A model generated the notes under the pieces. That model saw only the letters and a program-made list of their open reading frames with translations. It was not told where the DNA came from and made no database searches. A program made the position numbers and the translations under genes. Shown piece after piece: positions 35,151 through 46,270 of a stretch of DNA of 64,000 nt (positions are counted from its first letter, which is position 1; every line of letters begins with the position of its first letter). Location of the stretch: the NCBI GenBank assembly GCA_036346375.1, contig CM070515.1:18312423-18376422 (forward strand). The letters run 5' to 3'. The DNA is from Guadua angustifolia. Its lineage: Eukaryota; Streptophyta; Magnoliopsida; Poales; Poaceae.

Positions 35151-35212
35151 AAAAAAATAAACAGAGGTTAAAAAAGTTTTCATTGCAGATACTTCGTTGC
35201 TCTACAGCCACC

Positions 35213-35245
35213 GGGAGGAGGAGGAGGAGGAGGAGGAGGAGGAGG
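35213..35245. repeat. (GGA)n microsatellite
   Basis: About eleven GGA/GAG triplets run without interruption. Confidence 0.95.
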
Positions 35246-35720
35246 CGGTGTCAGCGACCTGTGGAAGAAGGCCGTCATTGAAGTTTGAACAGATGTGGAG
35301 TACAAGAGTATAGCCGAGAGAAGTCCATATCATAGGTACAACAGCCGGCTGGTGAAGACAAATGGGCCTGGACAGGTAAAGTGGCCGAAATCCAAGACCT
35401 AAATTGGCTTCCTAAATCAAAATAGAGTCCATGAAGGGAAAAAATGTACGGGTGAGATCAAGAGATATTGAAGACAAGGCATGTGTGATTACTGCATGTT
35501 CTGGCTCAAAAAAGCAACTAAGCAATGCTAATCCAGGTTTTTAGGATGCACTGGCTTGTTTGGTTGGTTGATTGTGATCAGCCTAAATCTATTTAGATAG
35601 ATGCTGTTTGGTTCATTGCATTGGAGATGCAGGATGCATGGTGTGAAGGTGAAATGGTTGTTAGCAGATCTACTAATTATCTTAAGATACTCTAGTAGCA
35701 ATACTTATATTATTGAGCCT

Positions 35721-36582
35721 GGAGACGATCATTGATTGGATCTAAATTGATGGCGTGGAATGAATTGCTTCTCCGCATTACCAATTTATAGTTGTCACAG
35801 CGTGATGATGAATTTAGTTGGCTTTTGTGCCAATCTGGATAATTCTCAATGAAATCTCACTACTTGGCGTTGATTAAACATCCTGTTCCAAACTTAAATT
35901 TGCGTTTATGGAAGTTAAAAACTCCGTTAAAAATCAAAGTATTTCTATAGTTCCTTAAAAGAGGGGTTCTCGTAACCAAGGACAATCTGGCAAAACGTAA
36001 TTGGTAAGGTAGTAAAACATGTTGCTTTTGTCACGAAATGGAGACAATTAGGCATTTGTTCTTTCATTGTCGTTTTACTCATATGGTTTGGGGTTTTCTG
36101 TATATTGCTTTTGGCATTGACAGACCTGTGAGTGCGTCCAACATGTTTGGGAGTTGGCTTGTTTCTTTTGAGAAGGATCTTAAAAATATTGTGCTACTAG
36201 GTGCTGCAACCTTGTGTTGGTCTATTTGGTTACATAGGAATGACATTGTCTTTGAACGGAAGTCAAACACATCCCCTTTGCAGGTTATCTTTGCTATGTC
36301 TTATTGGATGCGTACTTAGATCGTGTCCGCAGGTTTGATTTGCGAGCTATTCAGTGCATGAGCTATCTGACGGTTGGTGCAAGTGGCAATGGATTTCTTC
36401 TCCCGGGCGTCTGGATGGCGGTCCAGTCTTAGGATTGATAGTTTTTAGAGTGTATGCGTCTTTTTTTTAAGTTTTTGGCTGTGTGCTTCTTGTTAAGCAG
36501 AGGCCGGGAGATGTTTCAAGGGCTTGTATCTCCTCGATGTAATCTTTCTTGAAATCAATAAAAGCTTCCTTTATCTAAAAAA
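35721..36582 (+). mobile_element. 5'-truncated L1-type LINE
   Basis: It is bounded by an 18-bp target duplication, ACTTATATTATTGAGCCT, at 35703-35720 and 36583-36600. It ends in AATAAAAGCTTCC...TCTAAAAAAA, a polyadenylation signal and a short A tail. The paralogous locus at 12019-12037 has a single copy of the target with no insert, which gives the exact empty site. The 5' end is truncated, the usual outcome of target-primed reverse transcription. Confidence 0.93.
35900..36319 (+). pseudogene. LINE ORF2 C-terminus with zf-RVT-like domain
   Basis: The open part 36038-36319 reads METIRHLFFHCRFTHMVWGF, then NMFGSWLVSF, VLLGAATLCWSIWLHRNDIV and FERK. This is the zinc-binding domain (zf-RVT) at the end of plant LINE ORF2 proteins: C..C upstream (CCFCHEMETIRHLFFHC) and W..W..RND. 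Upstream of 36038 the same frame continues in part (LWKLKTPLKIKVFL) with a stop near 35948. Endonuclease and reverse transcriptase are absent through 5' truncation. Not functional. Confidence 0.85.
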
Positions 36583-36605
36583 ACTTATATTATTGAGCCT
36601 TAATC

Positions 36606-36992
36606 CACTTTAATATACACTAATATCACGCAACTAGTTGGACTTGGCTCCAGATGGAAGCTCATTTTCTGCGTATCCAACGAGCCTGACTCTAAAGGAA
36701 AACTCGCACCTCACGAGTCCAGCTGCTCTTTGCACATGGGCAACCAACGAGACATGTAAACAAAAAAAGATTCTGCATCCCAGAGCCTGGCCCAAGTCCA
36801 TCCAGGCAATCCAAGCACAGCACACCCTTGCAACGCCTATGGCATCGGTGGGACTGAGAGAATATACCGAACCATTGACCTGCAGCCTTCATTATTTAGT
36901 ACCCTATGAACCGAGCATAACATGGTGTAACATGGCAGCCAAAAGAGATTATCTAATGGCGACAGCTAACAGCTAAGCAAAGATATTGGCAG
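36606..36992. other. Unassigned intergenic DNA
   Basis: The open frame 36638-36976 has no recognisable domain. I see nothing else. Confidence 0.4.
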
Positions 36993-37000
36993 AGTATATC

Positions 37001-38047
37001 TAGGGTACAAATGGCTCGGATTCGATCAGATATCACTCTTTTCGTATCCTAAACCATATTTTTTATCGGATTCGGATAGTGCCGGATAGGAATATGGTAC
37101 GGATAATATCAGTTGCCGATTCGAATCGAATACAAATTGGAATCGATACGGTACCGGATAATTTTTGTCAGATAACGCACGAAAACATATACCACATAAA
37201 GCACACATATATACTGATTAACCAACCAAAGCTGCTCACAGAAGCCGGAGCTGCCGACTGCTCTGGAGCCACTGGAAGCCGATAGAAGCCAAAGCTGCAT
37301 AGGCAAAACAAAAGAATCTGGAACGGCTCTGCTTCAGAGCCAATGGAATTCAAAAACCGGATTAAACTGAACGGTGGGATCCAATTGGAGTTCGAAATGC
37401 AGAGCGTATCGTGCGGGTGTTTCCCTCGGTTGAAGCTCCTTCACATGAGTTCATGAGCAAAAGAAAAAAAAAAGGATGGACAGTAGATGCCTCTTGCTTT
37501 GTGCTTCTTCACGGGAGGAAATTCTTCACAGAAGAAAACAGCAAGACTTGGCATACTTCTTCACAGGCCCGCACGCGCGGGGAGCCGGCCGGGGCTTTAG
37601 GAGGAGCGGCCAACGCGAGAACGGCTGGAGGCGTCGGCATCTCACAAGCAGCAGCACGGATGGCCGACGTGCGGAGGGACGGCGACAGTGCGACGAACGG
37701 TAGAGCAGGGCACCAGGGTGAGCGACTGGGAAGGCACAAGCCAGAAGGCAATCCCGCGGCCCGCTGGGCGGTGACGCCGGAGTAGGGCTGGCCGGATGGT
37801 GGAGGCCTAGGTGGCTAGACGCGCCTTATCTGATTTTCGAATATCCAAACTAGTTTATTCGGAAATATTCGAAAATCAACTCGGAATATAACATCCGACG
37901 AATAGTAATCTTTCAAATCTGAATCCAAAACAAAATATCTGAAACCGAATCCGAATTCGATAACTATCCGGAAAAAATATCCGAAGCCAAGGCAAAGCTA
38001 TCCGGTTGGTTGGTTAGTTAGAAATTATACGATGTGATTGCACCCTA
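37001..38047. mobile_element. Non-autonomous hAT (Ds-like) transposon
   Basis: Left end TAGGGTACAAATGG (37001); right end, inverted, TAGGGTGCAATCACAT (38047). An 8-bp target duplication, AGTATATC (36993-37000) and GGTATATC (38048-38055), differs at one base. The subterminal regions are rich in CGGATTCGGATA / ATATCCGAA motifs on both sides, typical of grass hAT elements. No transposase is present. The GC-rich core (37411-37785) has an open frame with no domain I recognise; a captured host fragment is possible. Confidence 0.85.
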
Positions 38048-38110
38048 GGTATATCTCTATGTGAGCTAGCTAAGTTGACAAAATGCAAATGAATGAGCTG
38101 GTTGCAATTC

Positions 38111-38350
38111 GAGAACTGAGCTTCGGCTCAGTGGCTAAGCGACGCAGTGTGCACGCTGGCCACTCGGGTTCGAAGCTTCGGCTCGCCCGGGTGCTCATGT
38201 GCCGAGAACATTCGCGTGTGGCGTGCGTGCGTGAGTGTGGGGTGAGTGCGTGCGTGTGTGAGGGTGTGTGTTGCGATTGTAGCTTAGTGGTTGTTTTGTT
38301 TCTTCTATAGTGAATGTTAGAGCTTTAAGCCAAAATTTAAAAAAAAAAAA
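38111..38350 (+). mobile_element. tRNA-derived SINE
   Basis: A perfect 16-bp target duplication GAGCTGGTTGCAATTC flanks it at 38095-38110 and 38351-38366. Pol III boxes are present: A-box-like CGGCTCAGTGG (38124-38134) and B box GTTCGAAGC (38168-38176). It ends in an A-rich tail with ten or more A's at 38339-38350. The length (240 bp) fits plant SINEs. The family is not named. Confidence 0.92.
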
Positions 38351-38783
38351 GAGCTGGTTGCAATTCTTGTAGCAAGGCGCTAAGCCAGTATTTGCTGACC
38401 GAGCCCAACACTAGCACCCAAACTGGCAAGCGATATTCAGAAACTTGTACAGCCACTAAAACCAGAGAATACGCGCGAATTCTGAAGTCTGAACCCTGAA
38501 TTATAGTTGTACGGATCAAATCAATGTTACACAGAAGGAAAAGAATTCCTGTGTCCAACAAGTACAATTTCATCTGACACAACACCCACGCCTTAAACAA
38601 CGGTAACACACCTTTCATTCATACGCCCCATACCCAATGGCCAATGGTAACGAACACAAAACACAAATCTGAATCCGAAATGTAGTGTAAAGAAGCAGCA
38701 TTCATCAGCGAGCTGCAGTTATTCCGAGTGTACTCTGAAGCTAAATTTCACTCCTTTTCCGACGATGTCACCGCGCCGTCGGC

Positions 38784-39770
38784 TCAACGGTTGAGGAAGT
38801 CGCTGATGACCTTGTCCTGCGCGACGGCCTCGTCGCAGCACGGCTCGAGGAGGTGGAACGTGTGCCCCTTGTTCGGCGCCTGCCATATCTCCGCCTCGCC
38901 GCTCCACCCGCTGGCCCTGAGCCGGTCGTAGTAGGCGCGGCCGCGGTCGCGGAGCACGTCCACCTCACCGACGCACACGAGCACGCGCCCGCATGCCAGG
39001 GCCTCCAGCCCCGGCGCGCCGTCCACGAGCGGGTTGATGAGCGGGTCGTCCTCGCCCGTGGTCGTCGGGCACATGACGCGCCACAGGCTCCCGAGGCTCT
39101 CCCGCGCCGCCGGGTCCAGTTCGTCGGAGGTCACTTTGTTGGTACCCAGGAAGTAGGGGTGGATCATGACGAGGCCGCGGATCTGGGCGCCGTGCGGCAG
39201 CCCCTCCGCGCCGACGCGCATCGCCATGTGGTGCGCGATGTTGGAGCCGGCGCTCTCGCCGCCGAGGTAGAGGCGGGTGAAGTCGGCGTGGTCGGTGATC
39301 CACGGGTCATCGCCGGCGCCGCCCGCGATGTGGGAAACGACCCAGGAGAGCGCCCCCCACGAGTCGGCGTAGGCGGCGGGCACGGGGTGCTCGGGCGCGA
39401 GGCGGTACTCAACGGAGACGACGAGGGCGTTAGCGAGCGCGGCGAAGCTGTTGAAGTAGGCGTGGAAGGTGGGGTTGAAGGCGGAGCCGAGGCAGAACCC
39501 ACCGCCATGGTAGTACACGAGGACGGGGAGCTTGACCGCCGGGGCCGCCCCAGCCTCGAGGCAGGGGAGGTAGAGGCGCGCAGAGACGTCGGGGGAGATG
39601 GTGCGGTCGCGGGAGGCGACGCCCGTGGCGGCGTCGGTGGAGGCGGCGACGAATTCGGAGCCGAAGTAGCGCTCCACGCGGTTCTTGTAGATGCGGATGC
39701 AGGGCATCGACTCATACACGATCTCATCGTCGGCCGCGGCGGCCGGAGGCGCGGTGGGTGCGGCGGCCAT
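38784..39770 (-). CDS. CXE-family carboxylesterase (alpha/beta-hydrolase, HSL family)
   Basis: This single-exon gene encodes 328 residues, the usual CXE length (about 310-350). Visible motifs: oxyanion-hole HGGGF (residues 88-92), LAPEHP (125-129), nucleophile elbow GESAG (Ser173), Asp271 in GEVDVLRDRG, and His303 in NKGHTFHL. All catalytic residues are in place. The N-terminus has no signal peptide (alanine/proline-rich, then EIVYESMPCIRIYKNRVERY), so it is probably cytosolic. The family hydrolyses short-chain acyl esters, and relatives include gibberellin receptor GID1 and probable CXE2/12. GID1 is unlikely because an intact catalytic His is kept here. The start at 39770 is the first in-frame ATG. 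The substrate is unknown. A SINE lies about 430 bp downstream. Confidence 0.93.
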   Translation of the reverse strand: MAAAPTAPPAAAADDEIVYESMPCIRIYKNRVERYFGSEFVAASTDAATGVASRDRTISPDVSARLYLPCLEAGAAPAVKLPVLVYYHGGGFCLGSAFNPTFHAYFNSFAALANALVVSVEYRLAPEHPVPAAYADSWGALSWVVSHIAGGAGDDPWITDHADFTRLYLGGESAGSNIAHHMAMRVGAEGLPHGAQIRGLVMIHPYFLGTNKVTSDELDPAARESLGSLWRVMCPTTTGEDDPLINPLVDGAPGLEALACGRVLVCVGEVDVLRDRGRAYYDRLRASGWSGEAEIWQAPNKGHTFHLLEPCCDEAVAQDKVISDFLNR

Positions 39771-40264
39771 CGATCGCGCGGTGAAGATCTGGGCAAGGGT
39801 GGTTGGGGTTAGGGAGATGAGACGGATGCGTTGAACTTTGGGCTTCGTCGAGTGATGGGATTCCCGACTGCGAACTGGGAAGTAGTCCTGCTACAGTGCT
39901 AGCAGGGAGAAGTATTAGATTAAGCTTAGAATAGTTCTAAATTGTGATCAATTTGCTCTAGTTTTGTTGGTTCGGCTTCAGGGCTTATTTACACCTGTAG
40001 GCTGTGGCTGTGAGGTTGGTTACTTGGGAGAGGGATTGGAGCCGTAGAAAAGCCATCTCATAAGCCTGAATTTTCCTTTTTTTATTCCTCGAACTTTACT
40101 TCAATCCGAAGTTTGATCCAGAAAGCATTGTTAGATGTTTCGTATTAATGCAGCAAATATGCTAGGGAGTTCATGTGAAAGACTCCCTTGCATCTGATCC
40201 GGCTGGGCTCAGTTTTTTTTTAAAAAAAAAAAACTAAGTCAAACAAGAACACCTGGTGTGATTA
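39771..40264. other. 5' flank of the first CXE gene
   Basis: AT-rich beyond 39900, with an A12 run near 40219. No convincing TATA box for the minus-strand gene is found. Confidence 0.4.
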
Positions 40265-40318
40265 AACTCCATAACTATCAAGGAGCTCGTTCGTTGCAAT
40301 GGGTTTCTAAAGAGGGTG
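40265..40318. repeat. 54-bp direct repeat, left copy
   Basis: Begins AACTCCATAACTATCAAGG and ends AAAGAGGGTG. It matches 49269-49322 with two differences and directly precedes the LTR at 40319. Confidence 0.85.
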
Positions 40319-41180
40319 TGTTAGCACCTAAAATTAGCACATTTAGAATAATTTGGGCTTGGGAAGATATTTGATATTGTTATGAGCGTTTAGCAGTTGA
40401 TTCGGCTGTTGAAGCAATGATTGGTAATTCATCTGGCCGAATCAGTTGGTTTATATTAAAGAAAGGGTCTTAGACGGTGAAACAGAGATTGGCAGTTTCA
40501 GTATGTATGTGTGCGAGGAGCACATGAAGATAGAAATGGTGCCGGAAGAATTTACCCGATCATGCAAATAGAAGCTCACGTGAAGAAATTAAAGGAAAGT
40601 TGAGAGAAGAGATTTGCATGCAGGAGAAGAAGATATATATATTGCTCACGGATCAAATTCAAATATGGAAGGTCTGGAGAGGCAAGACATACGCACATGT
40701 TGTTTAGCTTGGAAATTTGAGATATTCCTAATCTTGTTGATTGGCCGAATCAGTTGTGAGTTCGGTAAATTTATATGGGCTGAATACGTTAGGAAGATAA
40801 GTCAGTTTATAACACAAATTAGAGGCATATGCTTCTACGGAAAGTTCAGCTGCCTTATATATGTCAAGGGTAATGGCCGATTGAAGATATACAGACATAT
40901 TCAATCTACTACAACTTCTGTTCTTCAAAATTTTATTTTCTTCAATCGTTCTTTGCTTCCAGGATGGTTTGCAAGTTCTAGACCTGTCAGGCCATCCGAA
41001 GCAGCCTATTGCGTTGTGCTTTTGCCGGAGTCTTCTCGGGAGCACAGCGTCTTCAGGTCTAAAGTGCGCTGCCGAGGTGTCTTGCGGATCGCGCTCCTCG
41101 GCCGGCCTCCTTCGACAGCGTGTACTGCGCATCGCGCCCGCTCTCGAAGGCACATGGTGACGTGTTCGTGTGCGAACACA
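40319..41180 (+). repeat. 5' LTR of the Tat element
   Basis: It opens TGTTAGCACC and closes GCGAACACA. A TATA-like CTTATATATG occurs at about 40855-40863, and the PBS follows four bases downstream. Its first about 250 bp match 48757-48974 at low identity; the rest has no partner in the window. Confidence 0.65.
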
Positions 41181-41184
41181 CTTT

Positions 41185-41202
41185 TGGCGACTCCGCTGGG
41201 GA
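41185..41202 (+). other. Primer-binding site of the Tat element
   Basis: TGGCGACTCCGCTGGGGA follows the LTR end and starts with the TGG expected of a tRNA 3'-CCA complement. I do not assign the tRNA. Confidence 0.6.
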
Positions 41203-41222
41203 GACAGGATCGGTCGTCTGGT

Positions 41223-43609
41223 ATGTCTGGCGACAGCAACAAGGCCAAGGGAACCCAAAGATCCCTTACTGATGTCGACCTCAACAATATCGTTGAAGCT
41301 TCTTTCGACGATCTTCCGGAGGATCACCGCCAAGTGGTGGAGAAGTACATCAAGGAACATGAAGATGCTTTGAAAAAGAGAGTTGCTTCATGCTTCGGTA
41401 AGAATCGGCATGGCGTTGTGTAGAAGGAGTTATTCGCGCTGCCGCCGATTGATCTTAAGGTAATGCCCTCTGTAAGTAAACCTTCTTCTACTCCACCTGA
41501 TACTTCAACTGTGGTTCCATCGACATCTTCAAACCTTTCAGTTGAGCAATTTCAGTTCATGATAAATGAGAATAATAGAATACTGCTAGAATACGTGAAT
41601 AAAATCATGGATAACAATAGGATAAACCAGAGGCCCTGGGGGGCGCCTCTGTGAGTATTTCACGGGTTCCAATTAATCCATCGGCGAGAGGCATACCAAG
41701 TCAAACCTTATATGGCATGCCTAGTGGAACTAACTTTGGGAATCAAACGGCACATGCTAGTGGGCAGATGGTTCCTGTCTTTAACAATGAACACACTGTT
41801 AGCGCGCCTAATTTGGTTGGGAAAGAATTTGCTGTTTGAACCCCTTACGGACTTTGGCTTACAACACACTGTGCGACTTTCGGCCTGACCTCGACTTAGT
41901 GCTTTTCAGTTGCCAAACCTTAGTAACTTGTCGCAGCAAGCGCCGAATACTAATGCTAATGTGCGAAATACACCTTCATCAGCTAATCTTGATCATGCTT
42001 TAGAAAAGCTGAGAGAGGATGTTAATAAAATGTTTAGAGATTCATTCGGCGTTGAACCTAAAGGAAGTAACCGCACTTATCAGAAACCATATCCCTCACA
42101 TTTTGATCTCGTCGGATATCCTCTTAATTTCGAAGTGCCTGATTTTGTTAAATTCAGTGGGGAAGATAGCAAGACAACTTATGAGCATATTAGTCAATAT
42201 TTAGCTCAATTGGGCGATGCTAGTTTCAGCGAGGCTTTAAGAGTTCGTTTGTTTTCATTGTCATTAACCGGAACAGCTTTCTCATGGTTCATCGCTTTGC
42301 CTGCAAATTCTATTCAATCTTGGGTGCAATTAGAGCAAAAATTCCATGACCATTTTTATACTGGTGATAATGAGCTTAAATTGTCCCACCTGACATCGGC
42401 TCGGCAAAAACATGACGAACCAGTTACCAATTACATTAGGAGATTTAGAGATGTCAAGAATCGGTGCTTTAATGTGATAATTTCTGAGAGGGACATGGCT
42501 GATCTGGCTTTTAATGGCTTGAGATCTCATTTGAAAGAAAAGCTAGAAGGATATGAGTTCATAACTGTCAATCAATTATTACAGAGAGCTTTGGTGGATG
42601 AGAGTCGCGCTAAAGATCATAGAGAGCATAGGGTTAAGCCTGATCGTCCTAGTATACACATGGTTGATTGTGATTCCGATTCGGACGTTGAGACAACTGA
42701 TGTTTATGCTGCCGAATTTGCATGGCCATCAAAGAATAAACCTCATGCTTGTTCTGCTTTAAAGCCGATCCATAAGAATCGTGAGCAAGAAATTAAGTTT
42801 ACCTTTGATGTTGCTAAATGTGACCGCATATTTGATACCTTAGTACAAGAAAAGGTTATTAAGTTGTCTCATACATTGCCTCCAGCGGATGAGATTAAGC
42901 GGCGTGCTTATTGCAAATACCATAATTCTTTTTCGCATGCTATTAACGATTGTAATATTTTTAGACGACAAATACAATCGGCTATCAATGATGGACGATT
43001 GACTTTTGCTGAGATGCAGGTGGACAAGAGTACAAGACTCCTTTTCCTATGAACGTTATGAATTTGGAGGGCAAAAAAGTTCTTCTTCGGCCTGAGCAAA
43101 CCAGAGCGGCCGATGGGAAGAATGTCGTGATTGGTGAGCCAAGGGTTGAAGATCCGAAAACAAATCTTGGGCGAGCTGTTGTAGTGGAGCAGGGTCCCAG
43201 CGGCAGTCCAACATTGAAAATCACTATTAAAGCTAATAATGCCGGGGGGCAGCAAGAGCAGCAGCTTACACCCCAGAAGTTCTTCAAGCCGAAGAGTCCA
43301 GAAGTAGATAAGTGGAAAGTGAACAAGCCTAAAGTTCAGCATACTGAGCATGACAAGTTTTCTTTTGAGCGTCTTCTAAATAAATATTCAAGAGAAGCAG
43401 CCAATCCAAGATTGAATCAGGCAGTGAAAAATAGTAAACGTCCAAGATCTCCTCCAAGGCCTAATCAGCAGTCAAGATACTCACCACTAAGGAAAGATTT
43501 TGCCTATGATGGTCCTTCACATGGGTACATGACGCCTTTACCTGCAATCCCACCACCTCCTCATATGCCATACACTGTGTGGGATCCAAATGTTGGTCAG
43601 TGGATTTGA
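41223..43609 (+). pseudogene. Tat gag with nonsense and frameshift lesions
   Basis: The start is MSGDSNKAKGTQRSLTDVDL at 41223. In-frame stops occur at 41421-41423 (TAG) and 41652-41654 (TGA), with frame changes between 41655 and 41910. The long open part 41910-43052 holds the retrotransposon gag domain: FSGEDSKTTYEHISQYL, FSWFIALPANSIQSWVQLEQ, FHDHFYTGDNELKLSHL, NYIRRFRDVKNRCFN, then a YCKYHNSFSHAINDCNIF zinc-knuckle-like end (C..H..H..C). Sequence continues in another frame (43049-43609) as a basic, proline-rich linker and ends at TGA 43607-43609. Confidence 0.85.
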
Positions 43610-45064
43610 TTGCCTATGCCCCCACCACTCTTTCATCCTGGTTGGGTAGCACCAAAGAGATCAGTATTTGAGAGGCTTTCACATCCTAAGCAAGGCCGTT
43701 TGGGTGTAAACCGGCCTATACAAAGATCTACAATTGACAACAGGGCCCGAGAGTGGCGCCCAAAGCAAGGTTCACAATTTCCACAAGGTTCAAGATCTGA
43801 TAGGAAGGGGACCAGTGCTAAAACTATCCAAGTCGGCACCAATGAAGTTCCCATTGGCAATCCTAGCAAGGGGCAGATTGTTATTGGTGATCAGGCCAGA
43901 ATAGTAGATAAAGGCAAAATTGAGCAATCGAAATCAGCTGCTAATGATCATGAGGCTAGTTGCAGTGGGACAAAATGGATTGATCCCAAGTACTTGAAGC
44001 CACAATGGTGCCCTCCAGGTATTACCAGGGCCAAGAAAAGAAGGTTGCAGCGCATCAGGATGAAACTCCAAAGGGAAGAAGATGCTGAGAAACTGAGGGA
44101 TGAAGTTTTTAATGAGCTTCGGCCTATGATATCAACCAAGCAAGAGTGGAGGCCGAAGCTAAAGATTGCTTTCGACAAAACAGAGAAAATTTCAGCACCT
44201 ATTTCACCTATACCAACGGTTGCTGACATGCCTCTAGATCCTTCAATGGAGCCCAAGGAACCTGCTCCTACACCTAGTGAGATGAGGGCTACTACCCCCA
44301 TGCCGTCAACTTCGTTGAATGAAGAAATGTTCACACTGGGAGATGACGAAGAGATGGTTGATTTTGAGCCAAGTCCGGCCCATGATTTCGGATTGAATAT
44401 GGTGGTTTGCTTACCTGTTGAGTTTCGTGCTCCTGAGGAAGAAGGGGAAATAACACATATGGATTTTGGTCCTAAAATTGCCATGTTTGAGAAGCCTAAG
44501 GAACCGGTGAAGCACTTGAAGCCATTATATGTTAGAGGTCACATCAACGGATCACCGGTTACCCGTATGCTTGTGGACAGTGGGGCTATGGTGAATCTCA
44601 TGCCTTACTCAGTTTTCAGGAAGTTGGACTTTCAAGATGAAGAATTGATGAAAACTAATATGGTGTTGAGCGGATTTGAAGGCAAGGGACGAGTTGAACC
44701 AAAGGGAGTCATGTCAGTTGAGCTTACTGTTGGAAGCAAGTCTCTAGCTACTGCGTTCTTCATTGCTGAAGTACAAGGTAATTACAATGTCATATTAGGC
44801 CGCGACTGGGTTCATGCTAATCAGTGTGTGCCGTCTACCTTGCACCAATTTTTGATTCAATGGGTGGATGACAAAGTTGAAGTTGTTCACGCGGATGACT
44901 CAGCTTGTGTTGCACCGGCTGACACGCCGGTAGATTGGCAACATCCACATGTCACTTGCTTGACGGGTCGTGATCTTTCTGGCTATGATTTTCTTAGTGC
45001 TACAAGGAATGGCTTCATTCCCGTCAACGTGAAGCCGATTGTTAACAATCAGTTGGATGAATGA
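43610..45064 (+). pseudogene. Tat protease region
   Basis: The frame is continuous with the linker before the TGA at 43607. It has a proline/charged segment, then the aspartic protease core with MLVDSGAMVNLMPYSVFRKL (about 44565-44625) and GNYNVILGRDWVHANQCVPS. The DSG triad is intact. The protease would cut the gag-pol polyprotein. After LDE it stops at 45062-45064; the following pol sequence is in the next frame, so a frameshift occurred near 45040-45064. Confidence 0.85.
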
Positions 45065-46270
45065 ATGTAATCAAATGGAGTCTAGTGCAGATTGGTTGCA
45101 AAAGCGTCTTGTAAAATACCGGTCCTGCGGGAATGGTCTGTGTGAGTCCATAGAAGAGTTAGGCGACATGGATAAGTTGGGTCAGGGCTTCATTTCAGCC
45201 GATCCCTTAGAGGAGATTGATTTAGGTGATGGATCGGTTCCCAGACCCACATTTGTAAATAAAAATCTTGAAGCCGATTATAAGCTAAAATTAATCGAGC
45301 TGTTAAGAGAATATGTTGATTATTTTGCTTGGGAATACCATGAGATGCCTGGCTTGAGTCGAGAACTTGTGGAGCATCGTTTACCTATCAAGGCCGGTTT
45401 TAGACCTTTCAAACAATCGGCCCGGAAGTTTAATCCCAAGATGTATGACCGGATCAAGGAAGAAATTGAAAGGCTTTTGAAAGCTAATTCCATCAGGCCA
45501 TGCAGATTGGATTTCTAATATTGTACCTGTGGAGAAGAAGGGATCTGGCAAGTTACGGGTATGTATTGATTTCAGATATTTGAATAGGGCAACCCCAAAA
45601 GATGAGTATCCTATGCCTATAGCCGATATGCTTATTAATAATGTCTCTGGACATAAAATAATTAGTTTTCTTGATGGTAATGCCTGTTATAATCAAATAT
45701 TTATGGCCGAGGAGGATATTTCTAAAACTGCTTTTCGCTGTCCTGGTTTTGTTGGATTATTTGAATGGGTCGTTATGACCTTTGGTTTAAAAAATGCTGG
45801 CGCCACCTATCAAAGAGCTATGAATTTGATTTTTCATGACTTGCTTGGTGTTATCCTAGAGGTTTATATTGATGATATTGTTGTCAAATCGGATGCTGCT
45901 GAAAATCATTTGGCCGATTTGAGGTTAGCTTTTGAGAGGATGAGAAAGTATGGTTTGAAGATGAATCCTTTAAAAGGTGCTTTTGGTGTATCGACTGGGA
46001 AGTTTCTGGGCTTTATTATCCATGAGAAAGGCATAGAGATAGATCCAAAGAGAATTGAGGCAATTCAAAAGATTCAAGCCCCTACATGCAAAAGAGATGT
46101 GTAGAAATTTTTAGGCAAGGTTAATTACTTGAGGTGGTTTATTGCTAATTTGTCCGGAAAGATCAATGCTTTTACACCTATCCTTCGGTTGAAAAGCGAT
46201 GCTGATTTTGCTTGAGGGGCAAAACAGCAAGAAGCTTTTGAAAAGATCAAGCAGTATTTGAGTTCTCCGC
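45039..46270 (+). pseudogene. Tat reverse transcriptase and RT/RNase H junction
   Basis: 45039-45518 carries the upstream RT region (WEYHEMPGLSRELVEHRLPI and KAGFRPFKQSARKF). A frameshift near 45500 precedes KLRVCIDFRYLNRATPKDEY, MTFGLKNAGATYQRAMN and the catalytic YIDD (45865-45876), then LGFIIHEKGIEIDPKRIEAI. A TAG at 46102-46104 (expected CAG), a TGA at 46213-46215 (expected TGG) and a frameshift near 46268 follow. In the element RT copies RNA to DNA in the virus-like particle. Non-functional here. Confidence 0.88.

Larger units (their letters stand above)
35351..36605. repeat. Host segment paralogous to 11666-12042, split by a LINE
   Basis: 35351-35720 and 36583-36605 together align with 11666-12042. 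The intervening 862 bp is the LINE insertion. Confidence 0.8.

Noticed and set aside
38853..39812. 319-residue plus-strand frame opposite CXE1
   Set aside because: Antisense shadow of a GC-rich gene; the minus frame has all catalytic motifs.
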